A stretch of 33,876 bases of DNA from an uncultured Mucispirillum sp. (GCA_937890655.1 CALADT010000098.1:1-33876), one strand, 5' to 3'. Positions 1 to 7,405 are shown, counted from the first letter of the stretch. Translations and numbers: made by a program. The notes: a model not told the origin generated them from the letters alone.

Positions 1-171
1 CTTAAACTTTTTAATATACTATCTTATTTATTATTTGCTAAAATACGTATCTATATTTCTGCGAAATTATAATATTCTATATTGATATAGAAATGTAGTT
101 ATTTGGGTAGTTGGGTAGTTGAAGGGGAGTGAGATAAAATATAATGAAATAGCGAGATAAGCATATTGCAG

Positions 172-215
172 GACTATGCAATTACTAAACAATGACTATG
201 CAATTTTAGAAAACT
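172..215. repeat. Two adjacent 22-bp repeats, candidate transposase-binding end sites
   Basis: The 12-mer GACTATGCAATT occurs at 172-183 and again at 194-205, exactly 22 bases apart, and the following ten bases are also similar. MuA end sites are about 22 bp long and lie as adjacent repeats in Mu. The place (beyond the last early gene, at the left edge of the phage module) fits. The role is inferred only from length, spacing and position. Confidence 0.4.
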
Positions 216-276
216 TAAAACAATTTTAACTTTTTAGTGAGTTTATTTAAGCATGTATTTTACATAAATTTGAAAG

Positions 277-299
277 TGTGGGCGTTCATCACACCCACA
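277..299 (-). terminator. Possible terminator of the early operon
   Basis: Inverted repeat TGTGGG / CCCACA with an 11-base loop lies directly after the stop codon of the Mor-like gene. Read on the minus strand it is followed by a T-rich stretch without a strong U-run, so termination may be weak. Confidence 0.4.
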
Positions 300-614
300 T
301 TAATCTTCATCAATATATTCATGTATAGATAATTGGCGAAGGTAGGCTAGAGAACATATGCCTCTTACTTGATTAAAACTTAGGTTATAGTCTTTACACA
401 ACTGATTAATTGGAACTCCATTTTTATAATCTTGTTTAATAGAATTATCACGAAGTCGTTTACTTATACTATCTGCTTTGGGAATATATAGTGGATTACC
501 ACCAAAGTTTTTGCATAGTTTATATGCTGCTTCAATACCTATGTATTCTACAATATCTCTAAAGCCTTCAGGAAAGTCATCTACTTTTAATAATGAATAA
601 TCATATTTTTTCAT
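300..614 (-). CDS. mor: Mor-family transcription activator (middle/late gene activator)
   Basis: This 104-aa protein resembles Mor/C activators of Mu-like phages: an N-terminal dimerisation half, a GGNPLYIPK segment near residues 38-46 typical of the family, and a C-terminal helix-turn-helix (about residues 60-90, with GVPINQLCKDYNLSFNQVR). Mor and C bind dyads just upstream of weak promoters and recruit RNA polymerase. It is the last gene of the early operon and overlaps the stop of the GemA-like gene by an ATGA junction. A GAGGAGG ribosome site lies in the end of the upstream gene. No separate C gene is seen, so this protein may itself drive the four dyad promoters at 9.5, 16.4, 22.2 and 26.5 kb (inference). 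Confidence 0.85.
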   Translation of the reverse strand: MKKYDYSLLKVDDFPEGFRDIVEYIGIEAAYKLCKNFGGNPLYIPKADSISKRLRDNSIKQDYKNGVPINQLCKDYNLSFNQVRGICSLAYLRQLSIHEYIDED

Positions 615-1165
615 AAAACCTCCTCTCCATAAGTGTTAAGTTTAATTAGCTTATTTTTTGATTTATCATAAAACCAAGCAAAACCTAAATTATTGAACCA
701 TTTCTTTTCAGGATTCCATGGAATAGGCAAGGCTTGTAATTCTATTATTTTTGTATTAATTCCAATTAGTGCTTTTAAAGCATTAATAACCTTTATAGCA
801 TCATCTTTACTGATAACTTTATTTATTTTCAAACGTTTTTGGATATAAAGCTGGTATCCATTTTCATATTTCCATACAATATTCTTTTTTAATACTTCTA
901 TTAATTTGTGTTGTGCAGGAGTGGCTAGTTCTATTATATTACCAGTTTTTTTCACTTTTAAGGTGCGAGCTTTCTTTTTGAACTTAAAGCCTTTTTCATG
1001 TAGAAAGCCAATGAAGTTACTTGCTTGATTATAAGTTAAATCCTTACTGCTGGATACATTATAGCGATACTGCAATGTATCTATATATGTATCATCATCA
1101 AGACCTAACTGATTCTTAGCGATATGTATAAGTTGCAATTGTTTTTTATCTGCCATTTTTTTCAT
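611..1165 (-). CDS. gemA: GemA-like early protein (Mu gp16 family, DUF1018)
   Basis: The 184-aa product begins with the family signature KKQLQLIHIAKNQLGLDDD, followed by YIDTLQYRYNVSSSKDLTYNQASNFIGFL (split here only by wording), which matches the gp16/GemA family of Mu-like phages. In Mu, GemA/Mor form an early cassette and GemA is reported to affect host DNA supercoiling and gene expression; the exact role here is unknown. Start 1165 follows AGGTG with a 6-base spacer; an internal ATG three codons later is an alternative. It sits between a small membrane protein and Mor, the same order as gemA-mor in Mu. Confidence 0.82.
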   Translation of the reverse strand: MKKMADKKQLQLIHIAKNQLGLDDDTYIDTLQYRYNVSSSKDLTYNQASNFIGFLHEKGFKFKKKARTLKVKKTGNIIELATPAQHKLIEVLKKNIVWKYENGYQLYIQKRLKINKVISKDDAIKVINALKALIGINTKIIELQALPIPWNPEKKWFNNLGFAWFYDKSKNKLIKLNTYGEEVL

Positions 1166-1176
1166 CTCAACACCTA

Positions 1177-1380
1177 TTAAAAAGTTACTGTTGCAGTTAA
1201 TGTAGCAGCTGCAATCCAGTAAATAAAATGTTTAATATCACCGTGCAGCAGGTAAACTTCCAGCCTGTGCAAATTCTGATTTCTTCCTATTCGGGCGGGA
1301 ATTTGGCAGTCTTCGCTATGCTCACCTGCGGCACATAAATCTAATATAATTAAAAGAATGGGGAATAATTTAACTATCAT
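1177..1380 (-). CDS. Small membrane protein split by an in-frame palindromic insertion
   Basis: This 67-aa ORF has a hydrophobic N-terminus (PILLIILDLCAAG) and a hydrophobic C-terminus (HFIYWIAAATLTATVTF), with an unrelated polar block of about 22 residues between them (roughly residues 19-41, SEDCQIPARIGRNQNLHRLE). Joining the two ends would give a compact protein of about 45 residues with two membrane helices, of a type I believe occurs in Mu-like early regions. The polar block is encoded by a palindrome (1242-1334) whose core recurs near 21630-21690 outside any gene. The start overlaps the stop of the 52-aa gene. I infer an insertion that kept the frame; whether the protein still works is unknown. 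Confidence 0.6.
   Translation of the reverse strand: MIVKLFPILLIILDLCAAGEHSEDCQIPARIGRNQNLHRLEVYLLHGDIKHFIYWIAAATLTATVTF
1229..1335. repeat. Palindromic element (family C core) inside a coding sequence
   Basis: Arms GTGCAGCAGGT (about 1239-1249) and ACCTGCGGCAC (1324-1334) are inverted repeats with one mismatch. They enclose an inner hairpin CAAATTC / GAATTTG. The inner block, from CCAGCCTGTGCAAATTC to GGGAATTTGGCAGTC, recurs at about 21630-21686 with few changes, although that copy lies outside a gene. Inserted DNA of about 66-69 bases keeps the frame open. Confidence 0.65.
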
Positions 1381-1528
1381 TATCTTCTTCCATAATTAAT
1401 TCATCTATATATATCAACGCATTATTAATAAGCAATATATCACAAGGAATTTTACTCACTCCTGGCAGCATAGATTTTATGGCTTTTTGGATTGTTTTTA
1501 ATTTTTCTAATTTTTTTATTTTATTCAT
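1370..1528 (-). CDS. Small early protein, 52 aa, unknown
   Basis: An ATG at 1526-1528 follows a strong ribosome site (AAGGTGAT, 4-base spacer) and opens 52 codons ending at 1370. The product is basic at its N-terminus (MNKIKKLEKLKTIQKAIKS) and acidic at its C-terminus (DELIMEEDNDS). Its stop overlaps the start of the small membrane protein gene, and it directly follows the Gam gene. I recognise no family. Operon position and the good ribosome site make it a real gene. Confidence 0.65.
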   Translation of the reverse strand: MNKIKKLEKLKTIQKAIKSMLPGVSKIPCDILLINNALIYIDELIMEEDNDS

Positions 1529-1538
1529 AAATATCACC

Positions 1539-2069
1539 TTATTCAGCAACTTTGGCTGATTCTTTTATCATAGCTTCTATTAACTTTTGAACTTCATCAT
1601 CTGTTAGCTTAACAAATGCTTCACTAGTATCTTCAATTATATTTATTCCTAATTTTTTTAAATCCCCTGCAGGTATATTATCTAGTGCTTTTTTACTTAC
1701 ACTTATTTTTGTATTAAGATAAAGTTTTGCTTCATCATTATAGAGTTCTTTTAACTTATTAATGGTTGCTTCTTCATTAATTATTTCTATTTTACCTTTC
1801 TTTTTTTGGAAACCAAATTTTACACCATTTAAAGTTATACTTTTTTTATCTTTAAATAATGTTTCTGATTCACTTACAAGATTTAATAATAGTTGATAAT
1901 CTTCGCCTGCTTTAACAGATGCATTTTTAATATTATCTATATATTTGTTTTTAATAGCATCAATTTCAGTATCAAGATTTTCTTTTAAATTCCTTAATAT
2001 TCTGCTAGAAGTAGCAAACTCTTTAGCTGCTTGTTCTAAATCATTAAATGTAGCTGTAATATTATTCAT
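1539..2069 (-). CDS. gam: Gam-like host-nuclease inhibitor, DNA-end-binding protein
   Basis: The 176-aa protein matches the general shape of the Mu Gam family: a long N-terminal helical hairpin (about residues 8-70), a central beta segment SITLNGVKFGFQKKKGKIEI near 78-97, then a second helical part. Mu Gam is a homologue of eukaryotic Ku; it binds double-stranded DNA ends and protects them from exonucleases such as RecBCD. It follows the B gene after only a few bases, with AGGAGG before its ATG. In Mu, gam also lies downstream of A and B. The identification rests on the segment pattern and position. Confidence 0.75.
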   Translation of the reverse strand: MNNITATFNDLEQAAKEFATSSRILRNLKENLDTEIDAIKNKYIDNIKNASVKAGEDYQLLLNLVSESETLFKDKKSITLNGVKFGFQKKKGKIEIINEEATINKLKELYNDEAKLYLNTKISVSKKALDNIPAGDLKKLGINIIEDTSEAFVKLTDDEVQKLIEAMIKESAKVAE

Positions 2070-2079
2070 AATATTCCTC

Positions 2080-3177
2080 CTATAAATTTATGCTTTCTAC
2101 TAAATCTTTTGTAATAAGTTCTTCACCACTCATTACAGCTTTATTCATTAGTAGTTTCATAATATTACCAGTTTCAAGTGGGTATGCGACTTGTTGAACT
2201 TTATTATTTCTATCTGCAAGTGTAAGTTTTTCACTTAAGAGTGTTATGGCATCATCAGTTATAATATTTGATATACTTCCACCTGCTTGTTTAATTTTGT
2301 GAGTTAAATATGCTTTTAATTCATTGTTTATAGGCTCTAATCTAGCATGTGTTGTTCTTGCTGTAACTTCTCTAACTTCTGCATTATTTTGACTATAAAG
2401 CCTTGTTTCAAGCTCTGGTTGTCCTATTAAAACTATGCCAATTAAAGATGTTAAGCCATTACGCATTTCCCATAATCTTTTTAAATATTTTAAAGTAGCT
2501 GTGTGTAAGTCTTGTGCTTCATCTATAATTAACACACATTTTTCCCCTGCTGCCTGTCTTTGTTTCAGTAGTTTTTTAACTTGCCTTGATAAGGCTTCCA
2601 TACTTCTTTTTGGCTTTTCTTCTGATAATTCATAAAGTATTGCTGCCATAATTTCTTTTGCAGTTAAAAAGCCAGCATCTTTTGTTTCAGGAATTATTGC
2701 TATAAAGCGACTGCCTTGTTTATTTTCTTCCAAAAACTTATCACGGACTGTTGTTTTACCACTGCCTACTTCGCCTGTTATTACAGCAAATAAACCTGCA
2801 GCAGCTGCTGTTTTCATAATCTCATCTGCATAATAATGAGATTGCAGCATTATAATATCACTTAATTTTGTAAGATATGGGGCAAAAGGATCTCCTTTTA
2901 ATTTAAAATGCTCTTTTGCATCTTGGGATAAATAAATAGAATTAATCATAGTTCTTCCTCCTAAACTATTTTTTTTGTTTTTTATTTTTTTTAAAACTTG
3001 TTCTAATTTTTCATATAAATTATTTATTTTTTTAGGTTCTATACCTTTATTTAAAAATAAACTTAATGCGGATTTACTTATATTCTGCCTATATTCTTCA
3101 TTAAATTTTTTAATAATTTCAGATAATGAAATATTATTTTTTACAATTAATTCTTTTAATTTAAGCAAATCTTTCAT
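2080..3177 (-). CDS. B: MuB-like AAA+ ATPase, transposition target-capture protein
   Basis: The product is 365 aa from the ATG at 3177, chosen because AAGGAGG lies just before it. Residues 1-70 form a helix-turn-helix-like domain (NISKSALSLFLNKG), as in MuB. The AAA+ domain has Walker A GEVGSGKTT near 135-143 and Walker B CVLIIDEAQDL near 214-224, with sensor-like GQPELETRL later. MuB polymerises on DNA with ATP, selects target DNA and stimulates the transposase. It overlaps the end of the transposase gene and precedes Gam. A second strong ribosome site (TTAGGAGGAAGAACT) stands before an in-frame ATG at 2947-2949, which would give a 289-aa ATPase lacking the HTH domain. Confidence 0.92.
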   Translation of the reverse strand: MKDLLKLKELIVKNNISLSEIIKKFNEEYRQNISKSALSLFLNKGIEPKKINNLYEKLEQVLKKIKNKKNSLGGRTMINSIYLSQDAKEHFKLKGDPFAPYLTKLSDIIMLQSHYYADEIMKTAAAAGLFAVITGEVGSGKTTVRDKFLEENKQGSRFIAIIPETKDAGFLTAKEIMAAILYELSEEKPKRSMEALSRQVKKLLKQRQAAGEKCVLIIDEAQDLHTATLKYLKRLWEMRNGLTSLIGIVLIGQPELETRLYSQNNAEVREVTARTTHARLEPINNELKAYLTHKIKQAGGSISNIITDDAITLLSEKLTLADRNNKVQQVAYPLETGNIMKLLMNKAVMSGEELITKDLVESINL

Positions 3178-4927
3178 TATCAACCTCCTTAAGCATAGGT
3201 TTATTTATTGCATTATAAATATCTGTTGCTGTAAGTTCTGCTGGCACTCCATCAGGGTATAATGCTTTCAAATTTTTATTCATTACTGGAGTAATTTTAC
3301 CAAATTCTAAAACAACTAAATCTAGTGCCTGCCTTAATGGTATTAATGATGGTGCAGAATTTAAGTTTATCATCTGTTTATCATGTGTTGTGATAGGTTT
3401 ACTACTATCTTTAATATCAGCTTTTATACCTATCTTTGGAAGATATGCTATATTATCTTGTTTTACTTTTATTTCTGCACTAGGTGTATGTTCACTAGGT
3501 AAAGCGATTTTTTTATCTTTTTTACCTTTATATTCTACATGCCATGTATTACTTGCATAATCTTCTAATATTTCTTTATTTTTTTGAAGTTCTGTCTTTT
3601 TTAATGCGTTATAGCTGCCAAATGTTGCCATATTTGGAAGTATTAAATTATTATATTCATCTTTTAAAAGTGGTTCTGCTTTATATACATAACCGTTTAT
3701 ATGAATATCAATAGCTGGATATTCTAAAGCATTAACTTTAATTAAAACAGTTTTACCATAAGCATTTGTGTCAGGGCAAAAATACTGCCTTCCTTCAAAA
3801 TTAATAATACCTTGAATGGTGCATACTCTTGTTACTTCTGGTTTATGGTAAAGTTTTTTAAACACTTCATAATTAGGCGAGAGTATAAGTTCATGCTCTT
3901 TTATATTATACCAGTAGTCTATTCTTGGAATATTACTTCCCCTAAACTCTGGTTTTAAATTTCTTTCTATACACCAATTTAGTGCAAAAGCATTAAGTTC
4001 ATCTACACCTTGAATATTATGAGTTTTTAAATCACTTTCAAAATCATAACCAATTATACGCATTAGACCTTCTACTGCACCTTTTGCTCGAGGATTGCCT
4101 GCTTCATGGGTTTCAACACGCACACCTAAAGAATCCATCATATTAAGCATTGCTTTGTTTTGTAAAATGGAACCTTTATCAGAATATAAAAGCTTTGGTA
4201 AACCTTGAAACTGGTATTTACCATTATATTCTGGTATACCTAGTGTATTTTTTATAAGCTCTTTCTTATCTCCCCAAGCTCTTGCAAAAAAATCTAAACC
4301 ATCGCTTGCTTTTTCACCTGATGTATAATAATACCAAAAAAAGAAAGCTCCGCTTTTATGGTCTATTAATACAAAACGTAATAGTTCTTGTCTTATTTTT
4401 TTTGCTTCTTTTACTACTTTATTTTTATAAAAGATTTTTTCTACATCTCTTTCTAATAAGCCGCCTTTATTTTTAAAATGCCATTGTAAACAGTTTGTAA
4501 CATCAAAAAGATGCACATGGTTAGGATGCAGACTAAAAAGCTTTAACGCAGGTGTAGGTAGATTAAGATTATCTTTATCAAGCCCTCTTTGTCTGAGTAT
4601 TGCACATACTCGTGCGTAACCTACTTCTATTTTACCATGTTCTTTTTCATAATCTTCATAAGCCTTTTTTACAGAGTTAGTAAACTGCTTATTTCTACGC
4701 CTAGATATAAGCACCCTTGAAGCTATATAATTTATTACATCATCACTTATTATTGTGCTGTTTTTATCCGCACGTTCTTTACGGACACGAAAGCCTGCTT
4801 GATTTGCTTTACGCCAAATAGTAGCAACTGATAAATTAAGCTCAGCTGATAACTCTTTTACAGTTTCTGTAATTAACTCATTAGGACATGAATTAAGCCT
4901 GTTTAATATAATTGCTGTTGTATCCAT
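3161..4927 (-). CDS. A: Mu-type DDE transposase
   Basis: The 588-aa protein has an N-terminal HTH DNA-binding part (ELNLSVATIWRKANQAGF, about 29-46), a central RNase-H-like catalytic core and a C-terminal beta-barrel/tail. Candidate catalytic residues are D142 (HLFDVTNC), D250 (LLYSDKGS) and E286 (AKGAVEGLMRII), a DD(35)E spacing. It cuts and joins phage ends during replicative transposition and integration. It is shorter than MuA (663 aa). The ATG follows AGGA with a 7-base spacer. Its 3' end overlaps the B gene start, giving A-B translational coupling. Nothing in the core looks damaged. Confidence 0.94.
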   Translation of the reverse strand: MDTTAIILNRLNSCPNELITETVKELSAELNLSVATIWRKANQAGFRVRKERADKNSTIISDDVINYIASRVLISRRRNKQFTNSVKKAYEDYEKEHGKIEVGYARVCAILRQRGLDKDNLNLPTPALKLFSLHPNHVHLFDVTNCLQWHFKNKGGLLERDVEKIFYKNKVVKEAKKIRQELLRFVLIDHKSGAFFFWYYYTSGEKASDGLDFFARAWGDKKELIKNTLGIPEYNGKYQFQGLPKLLYSDKGSILQNKAMLNMMDSLGVRVETHEAGNPRAKGAVEGLMRIIGYDFESDLKTHNIQGVDELNAFALNWCIERNLKPEFRGSNIPRIDYWYNIKEHELILSPNYEVFKKLYHKPEVTRVCTIQGIINFEGRQYFCPDTNAYGKTVLIKVNALEYPAIDIHINGYVYKAEPLLKDEYNNLILPNMATFGSYNALKKTELQKNKEILEDYASNTWHVEYKGKKDKKIALPSEHTPSAEIKVKQDNIAYLPKIGIKADIKDSSKPITTHDKQMINLNSAPSLIPLRQALDLVVLEFGKITPVMNKNLKALYPDGVPAELTATDIYNAINKPMLKEVDNERFA

Positions 4928-4930
4928 AAA

Positions 4931-5941
4931 CTATTCCTGTGATGCAAGATAATCTGATGGGCTTATCTGCTCGTTTAACTTTTCTTCGTCTAAATCTATA
5001 CCATGAAAATAAAATTCAGATTTTCCGTTTAACTGCATCCTAAAATCATCAAGCATTAGTAATATTTGGGCAACAATGCCCCCAAGCATTGACTTATTAA
5101 AGCTAGATAAGTTATTATCATCAGTGGCATTTTTTAGTGCATTAAATAAGTCTCTCCAATCTTGCTCTAAGGTAAGCAGCTTCTGAAAATCTTCTGCATC
5201 TGCTTCGCTTACATTTTTAAAACTAGGTTTATTATTTTTTAGTTTTTCTAGTTCTTTTTTATAGTTAGCTGCTTCTTCTTCAGCTTTATCCATTCTACGA
5301 GCAAAACCATCTTTTGTTTCTTTCACAACGGAGAGTTGCATTTCTTTATCTTTTAAAAGTTTCTCTTTTTCTTCTATTTCTTTATATTTTGATTTAAGAA
5401 GTGTATCTAGTGCATCACGAAGTTCGTCTTTATCATCAAGTGGTATTACTTCACCGTCAATAACAACACTTTCATCTTTAACTTCTAAATTGCCGGCTTT
5501 GACTTGTTTTTTAAGTTGGCGAAGTTCTCGGTAACCTAAACCAAAATTGCCGACGTCGGTTATAAATTTTTCGCCAAAAGTAGCAATATTATTTAAATCT
5601 TCATCTACTTTTGATGCTGATAAACCAATACTTTTACAATAGTTATCCCAAGTTTTAATTGTTGGCATATCTTTATAAACCTTATTTTCTTTAATTTTTT
5701 TTAAAAGTGTTAAACTGCCGACGTCGGTAAAATTTGAAATAAACTTAAATGCTTCAATTTTACCAGCTATCTTATATGCTTCTGCAATAAGAGTTTCTCT
5801 TTCTTCTCGCTCTTTTTCTTTTAACTCCTGACGCTCTGCTTCAAACTCTGCCATATTAGCTTCTACTAAACTGGTGGCTGCTTGGTGTTCTGCTTCAAGT
5901 CTATAAGTATCTATTTCTGATATTATTTCTTTTTTACTCAT
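4931..5941 (-). CDS. Coiled-coil early protein, unknown function
   Basis: The start at 5941 was chosen over an upstream in-frame ATG because GGAG lies 8 bases before it, giving 336 aa. Residues about 25-60 and 180-245 are highly charged heptad-like coiled coils (EAERQELKEKEREERE; EIEEKEKLLKDKEMQ). Between them lies a conserved-looking globular stretch (TWDNYCKSIGLSASKVDEDL ... FGLGYRELRQLKKQV). It directly precedes the transposase, so a replication or partition-like role is possible, but I do not recognise a named family. Two identical GC-rich palindromes CCGACGTCGG lie in its coding DNA at 5550 and 5718. Confidence 0.7.
   Translation of the reverse strand: MSKKEIISEIDTYRLEAEHQAATSLVEANMAEFEAERQELKEKEREERETLIAEAYKIAGKIEAFKFISNFTDVGSLTLLKKIKENKVYKDMPTIKTWDNYCKSIGLSASKVDEDLNNIATFGEKFITDVGNFGLGYRELRQLKKQVKAGNLEVKDESVVIDGEVIPLDDKDELRDALDTLLKSKYKEIEEKEKLLKDKEMQLSVVKETKDGFARRMDKAEEEAANYKKELEKLKNNKPSFKNVSEADAEDFQKLLTLEQDWRDLFNALKNATDDNNLSSFNKSMLGGIVAQILLMLDDFRMQLNGKSEFYFHGIDLDEEKLNEQISPSDYLASQE
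5550..5727. repeat. Two CCGACGTCGG palindromes within a coding sequence
   Basis: The 10-base perfect palindrome CCGACGTCGG occurs at 5550-5559 and 5718-5727, with matching flanks extending to GCCGACGTCGGT. These are striking GC islands in very AT-rich DNA. They encode similar peptides (ITDVGNF and FTDVGSL). They may be a protein-binding pair (for example a partition or gyrase-like site) or an internal protein repeat; the sequence alone does not decide. Confidence 0.6.
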
Positions 5942-5942
5942 T

Positions 5943-6170
5943 TTATTTACTCCATATTTCATCAGCTGTTTTTAATACATGTTTAATAGTGAAATCACTA
6001 ATTTTTTCTATGTATTCTTCTTTACTTTGCCCTCTATTTTTATAATTAGTAGCTGTTGATTTTAGCAGCATCATAATTATTTCAAATTTAAAACTGCCAG
6101 ACATGTTTTTTAAATCATTGGGGTAGGAAACCAACTTTTTACCATCATAAATAAATGTAATTTCGTTCAT
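5943..6170 (-). CDS. Small early protein, 75 aa, unknown
   Basis: The 75-aa product starts MNEITFIYDGKKLVSYPNDL with a beta-hairpin-like beginning and a helical C-terminal half (EEYIEKISDFTIKHVLKTADEIW). The ribosome site GGGAG lies 10 bases before the ATG, in the end of the winged-helix gene. Its stop is one base from the next gene's ATG (TAAAATG). I recognise no family. Operon position supports it. Confidence 0.65.
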   Translation of the reverse strand: MNEITFIYDGKKLVSYPNDLKNMSGSFKFEIIMMLLKSTATNYKNRGQSKEEYIEKISDFTIKHVLKTADEIWSK

Positions 6171-6173
6171 AAC

Positions 6174-6479
6174 TTATTCACTCCCACTATTTTCTAAAAC
6201 TTCTATTTCATCACTAATTACTGCTTTTTTTCGTTTAAGAAAGCTAACTCTATTACTCCATATGGATGCTAATTTATAGCTACCTACATAACCTGAGCCT
6301 TGCTTTTCAATAAAGCCTGCATCTTCTAATGTTATTATATTATTCATAGCAGTAGAGTATGTTATTCCTGCCTGTTCTGCAATATCACGTGCCATAACAG
6401 GCTTTGGTGATGAACCAATAATATTTAAAATTGCAAGCCCTTTTGTAAGTGCGGATATTTTAGTATAAGTTTGAGCCAT
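6174..6479 (-). CDS. IclR-type winged-helix DNA-binding protein
   Basis: The 101-aa protein is a single winged-helix domain of IclR type: SALTKGLAILNIIGSSPKPV, then ARDIAEQAGITYSTAMNNII as the helix-turn-helix (about residues 33-52), then a wing (AGFIEKQGSGYVGSYKL). It lacks the IclR effector domain. Such small wHTH proteins are common in early regions of Mu-like phages, where they probably regulate replication or transcription. The ATG follows AAGGA with a 7-base spacer, and the upstream ORF stops 2 bases before it. Confidence 0.78.
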   Translation of the reverse strand: MAQTYTKISALTKGLAILNIIGSSPKPVMARDIAEQAGITYSTAMNNIITLEDAGFIEKQGSGYVGSYKLASIWSNRVSFLKRKKAVISDEIEVLENSGSE

Positions 6480-6481
6480 AA

Positions 6482-6982
6482 TTAAAATCCTTGTTTATTA
6501 TATTTCTCTGTGTTATTATCTTTGTATGGATAAGTATTACAAAATTTATAACAAGCATGTTTCTGATATTTTGAGCCTTTTAAGTGAGAAGGATATTGCT
6601 TATCTTTATAACTACATTGAGCAAAATGGAATTCAAGCAGTTTTTCAATATTATGCAAAAAGTCCTTTCTGCATTGCGGATAATCTTTTATATCTGAAAA
6701 AAGGCGAAAAGAAAAAGGCTCTCTCACATGTATATCATTATGATAGAGTACTCTCTTTATACATTGCTCTTCTGAAAGCCCAGTTTGCAATTGGAAAAAT
6801 AAAAGATTATAATATCGTTCAACATAAGATTGAATCATTAGAGCCAGATTTGAAATGCTTTGATGTTTTTCCCTGCATTGCTTCTGACTTTTTTTATAAT
6901 ACTTGTGTGCGGATTGCTTTTTGGCCTTTTGAAAACCATCCTGCTCCAAAATTAAGTTTAAATTTAAAGTAATGTGTTTCAT
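6482..6982 (-). CDS. Early-operon ORF of unknown function, antisense to another ORF
   Basis: This 166-aa ORF fits the operon: AAGGAG lies 8 bases before its ATG, it starts 12 bases after the previous gene and ends 2 bases before the next. The product is rich in Lys, Gln, His, Cys and Tyr and I recognise no family. A plus-strand ORF of 148 aa (6526-6972) covers almost the same DNA and has its own promoter-like sequence, so only one may be a real protein. Spacing and ribosome site favour this one; composition slightly favours the other. Confidence 0.5.
   Translation of the reverse strand: MKHITLNLNLILEQDGFQKAKKQSAHKYYKKSQKQCREKHQSISNLALMIQSYVERYYNLLFFQLQTGLSEEQCIKRVLYHNDIHVREPFSFRLFSDIKDYPQCRKDFLHNIEKLLEFHFAQCSYKDKQYPSHLKGSKYQKHACYKFCNTYPYKDNNTEKYNKQGF
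6526..6972 (+). CDS. Candidate antisense gene, 148 aa, unknown
   Basis: The plus-strand ORF opens with ATG at 6526 and encodes a well-balanced, mostly helical protein (for example LYIALLKAQFAIGKIKDY). It has no ribosome site, but TTGTTT-N17-TATTAT stands directly before it and would place the transcript start at about the ATG, giving a leaderless mRNA. It is fully antisense to the early-operon ORF 6482-6982. It may be a moron expressed from its own promoter or a shadow of the minus ORF. I recognise no homologue. Confidence 0.35.
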   Translation: MDKYYKIYNKHVSDILSLLSEKDIAYLYNYIEQNGIQAVFQYYAKSPFCIADNLLYLKKGEKKKALSHVYHYDRVLSLYIALLKAQFAIGKIKDYNIVQHKIESLEPDLKCFDVFPCIASDFFYNTCVRIAFWPFENHPAPKLSLNLK

Positions 6983-6994
6983 AAAAAAAACTCC

Positions 6995-7198
6995 TTAATT
7001 ATATTTTGTTGCAAGTCCATTCTGGATTTGCTGTTTTTTATCCTTAATTAATTTCATAAAAGTAGTTAATTCTTCTAAAGAATATGGTATTCTTTTAGAT
7101 ATATTACTTGCCCAGTTTATTGTATTTTCCAGCTGTTCTAAAGTTATGCAGCTTTTAATAACTGAGAAGATTTTTGATTTAATGATTTTATTACACAT
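6995..7198 (-). CDS. Small early protein, 67 aa, unknown
   Basis: The start at 7198 was chosen because GAGGA lies 5 bases upstream and the preceding gene stops immediately before (TAATATG). A longer in-frame reading overlapping the upstream gene is less likely. The 67-aa product (MCNKIIKSKIFSVIKSCITL ...) is basic and helical, ending KKQQIQNGLATKYN. No family is recognised. Confidence 0.6.
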   Translation of the reverse strand: MCNKIIKSKIFSVIKSCITLEQLENTINWASNISKRIPYSLEELTTFMKLIKDKKQQIQNGLATKYN

Positions 7199-7199
7199 A

Positions 7200-7394
7200 T
7201 TATTCCTCATATTTTTCAAAAATTTGGTCAAAATAACATTTATAAATGATTTCATAGTTATCCTTATCAGAATATTTTCCAATTATTGCTTTATTATCTG
7301 CTGCATCTAAAATATCTTCATATGGTTTTAATATGGTAAAAATTCTGTTATCATATATATTACGGTATTTTTCTGTATTAATAATTAGTGCCAT
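7200..7394 (-). CDS. Small early protein, 64 aa, unknown
   Basis: AGGAG lies 6-7 bases before the ATG. The 64-aa product (MALIINTEKYRNIYDNRIFT ...) is acidic at its C-terminus (FEKYEE). It sits between the second HTH gene and the 67-aa gene in a tight operon. I recognise no family. Confidence 0.62.
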   Translation of the reverse strand: MALIINTEKYRNIYDNRIFTILKPYEDILDAADNKAIIGKYSDKDNYEIIYKCYFDQIFEKYEE

Positions 7395-7405
7395 AATAAT
7401 CTCCT

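Larger units (their letters stand above)
1..299. other. Non-coding left region, probably near the prophage left end
   Basis: No convincing gene is seen here. It holds an 8-bp tandem repeat TTGGGTAG at 103-118, two adjacent 22-bp imperfect repeats starting GACTATGCAATT at 172 and 194, and a motif AATTTTAACTTTTTA near 222 that is shared with the intergenic modules at 21.4 and 26.1 kb. Mu-type phage ends carry several 22-bp transposase-binding sites near a terminal 5'-TG, so this may be the left end or its inner part. I could not fix the host/phage junction. Confidence 0.45.
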
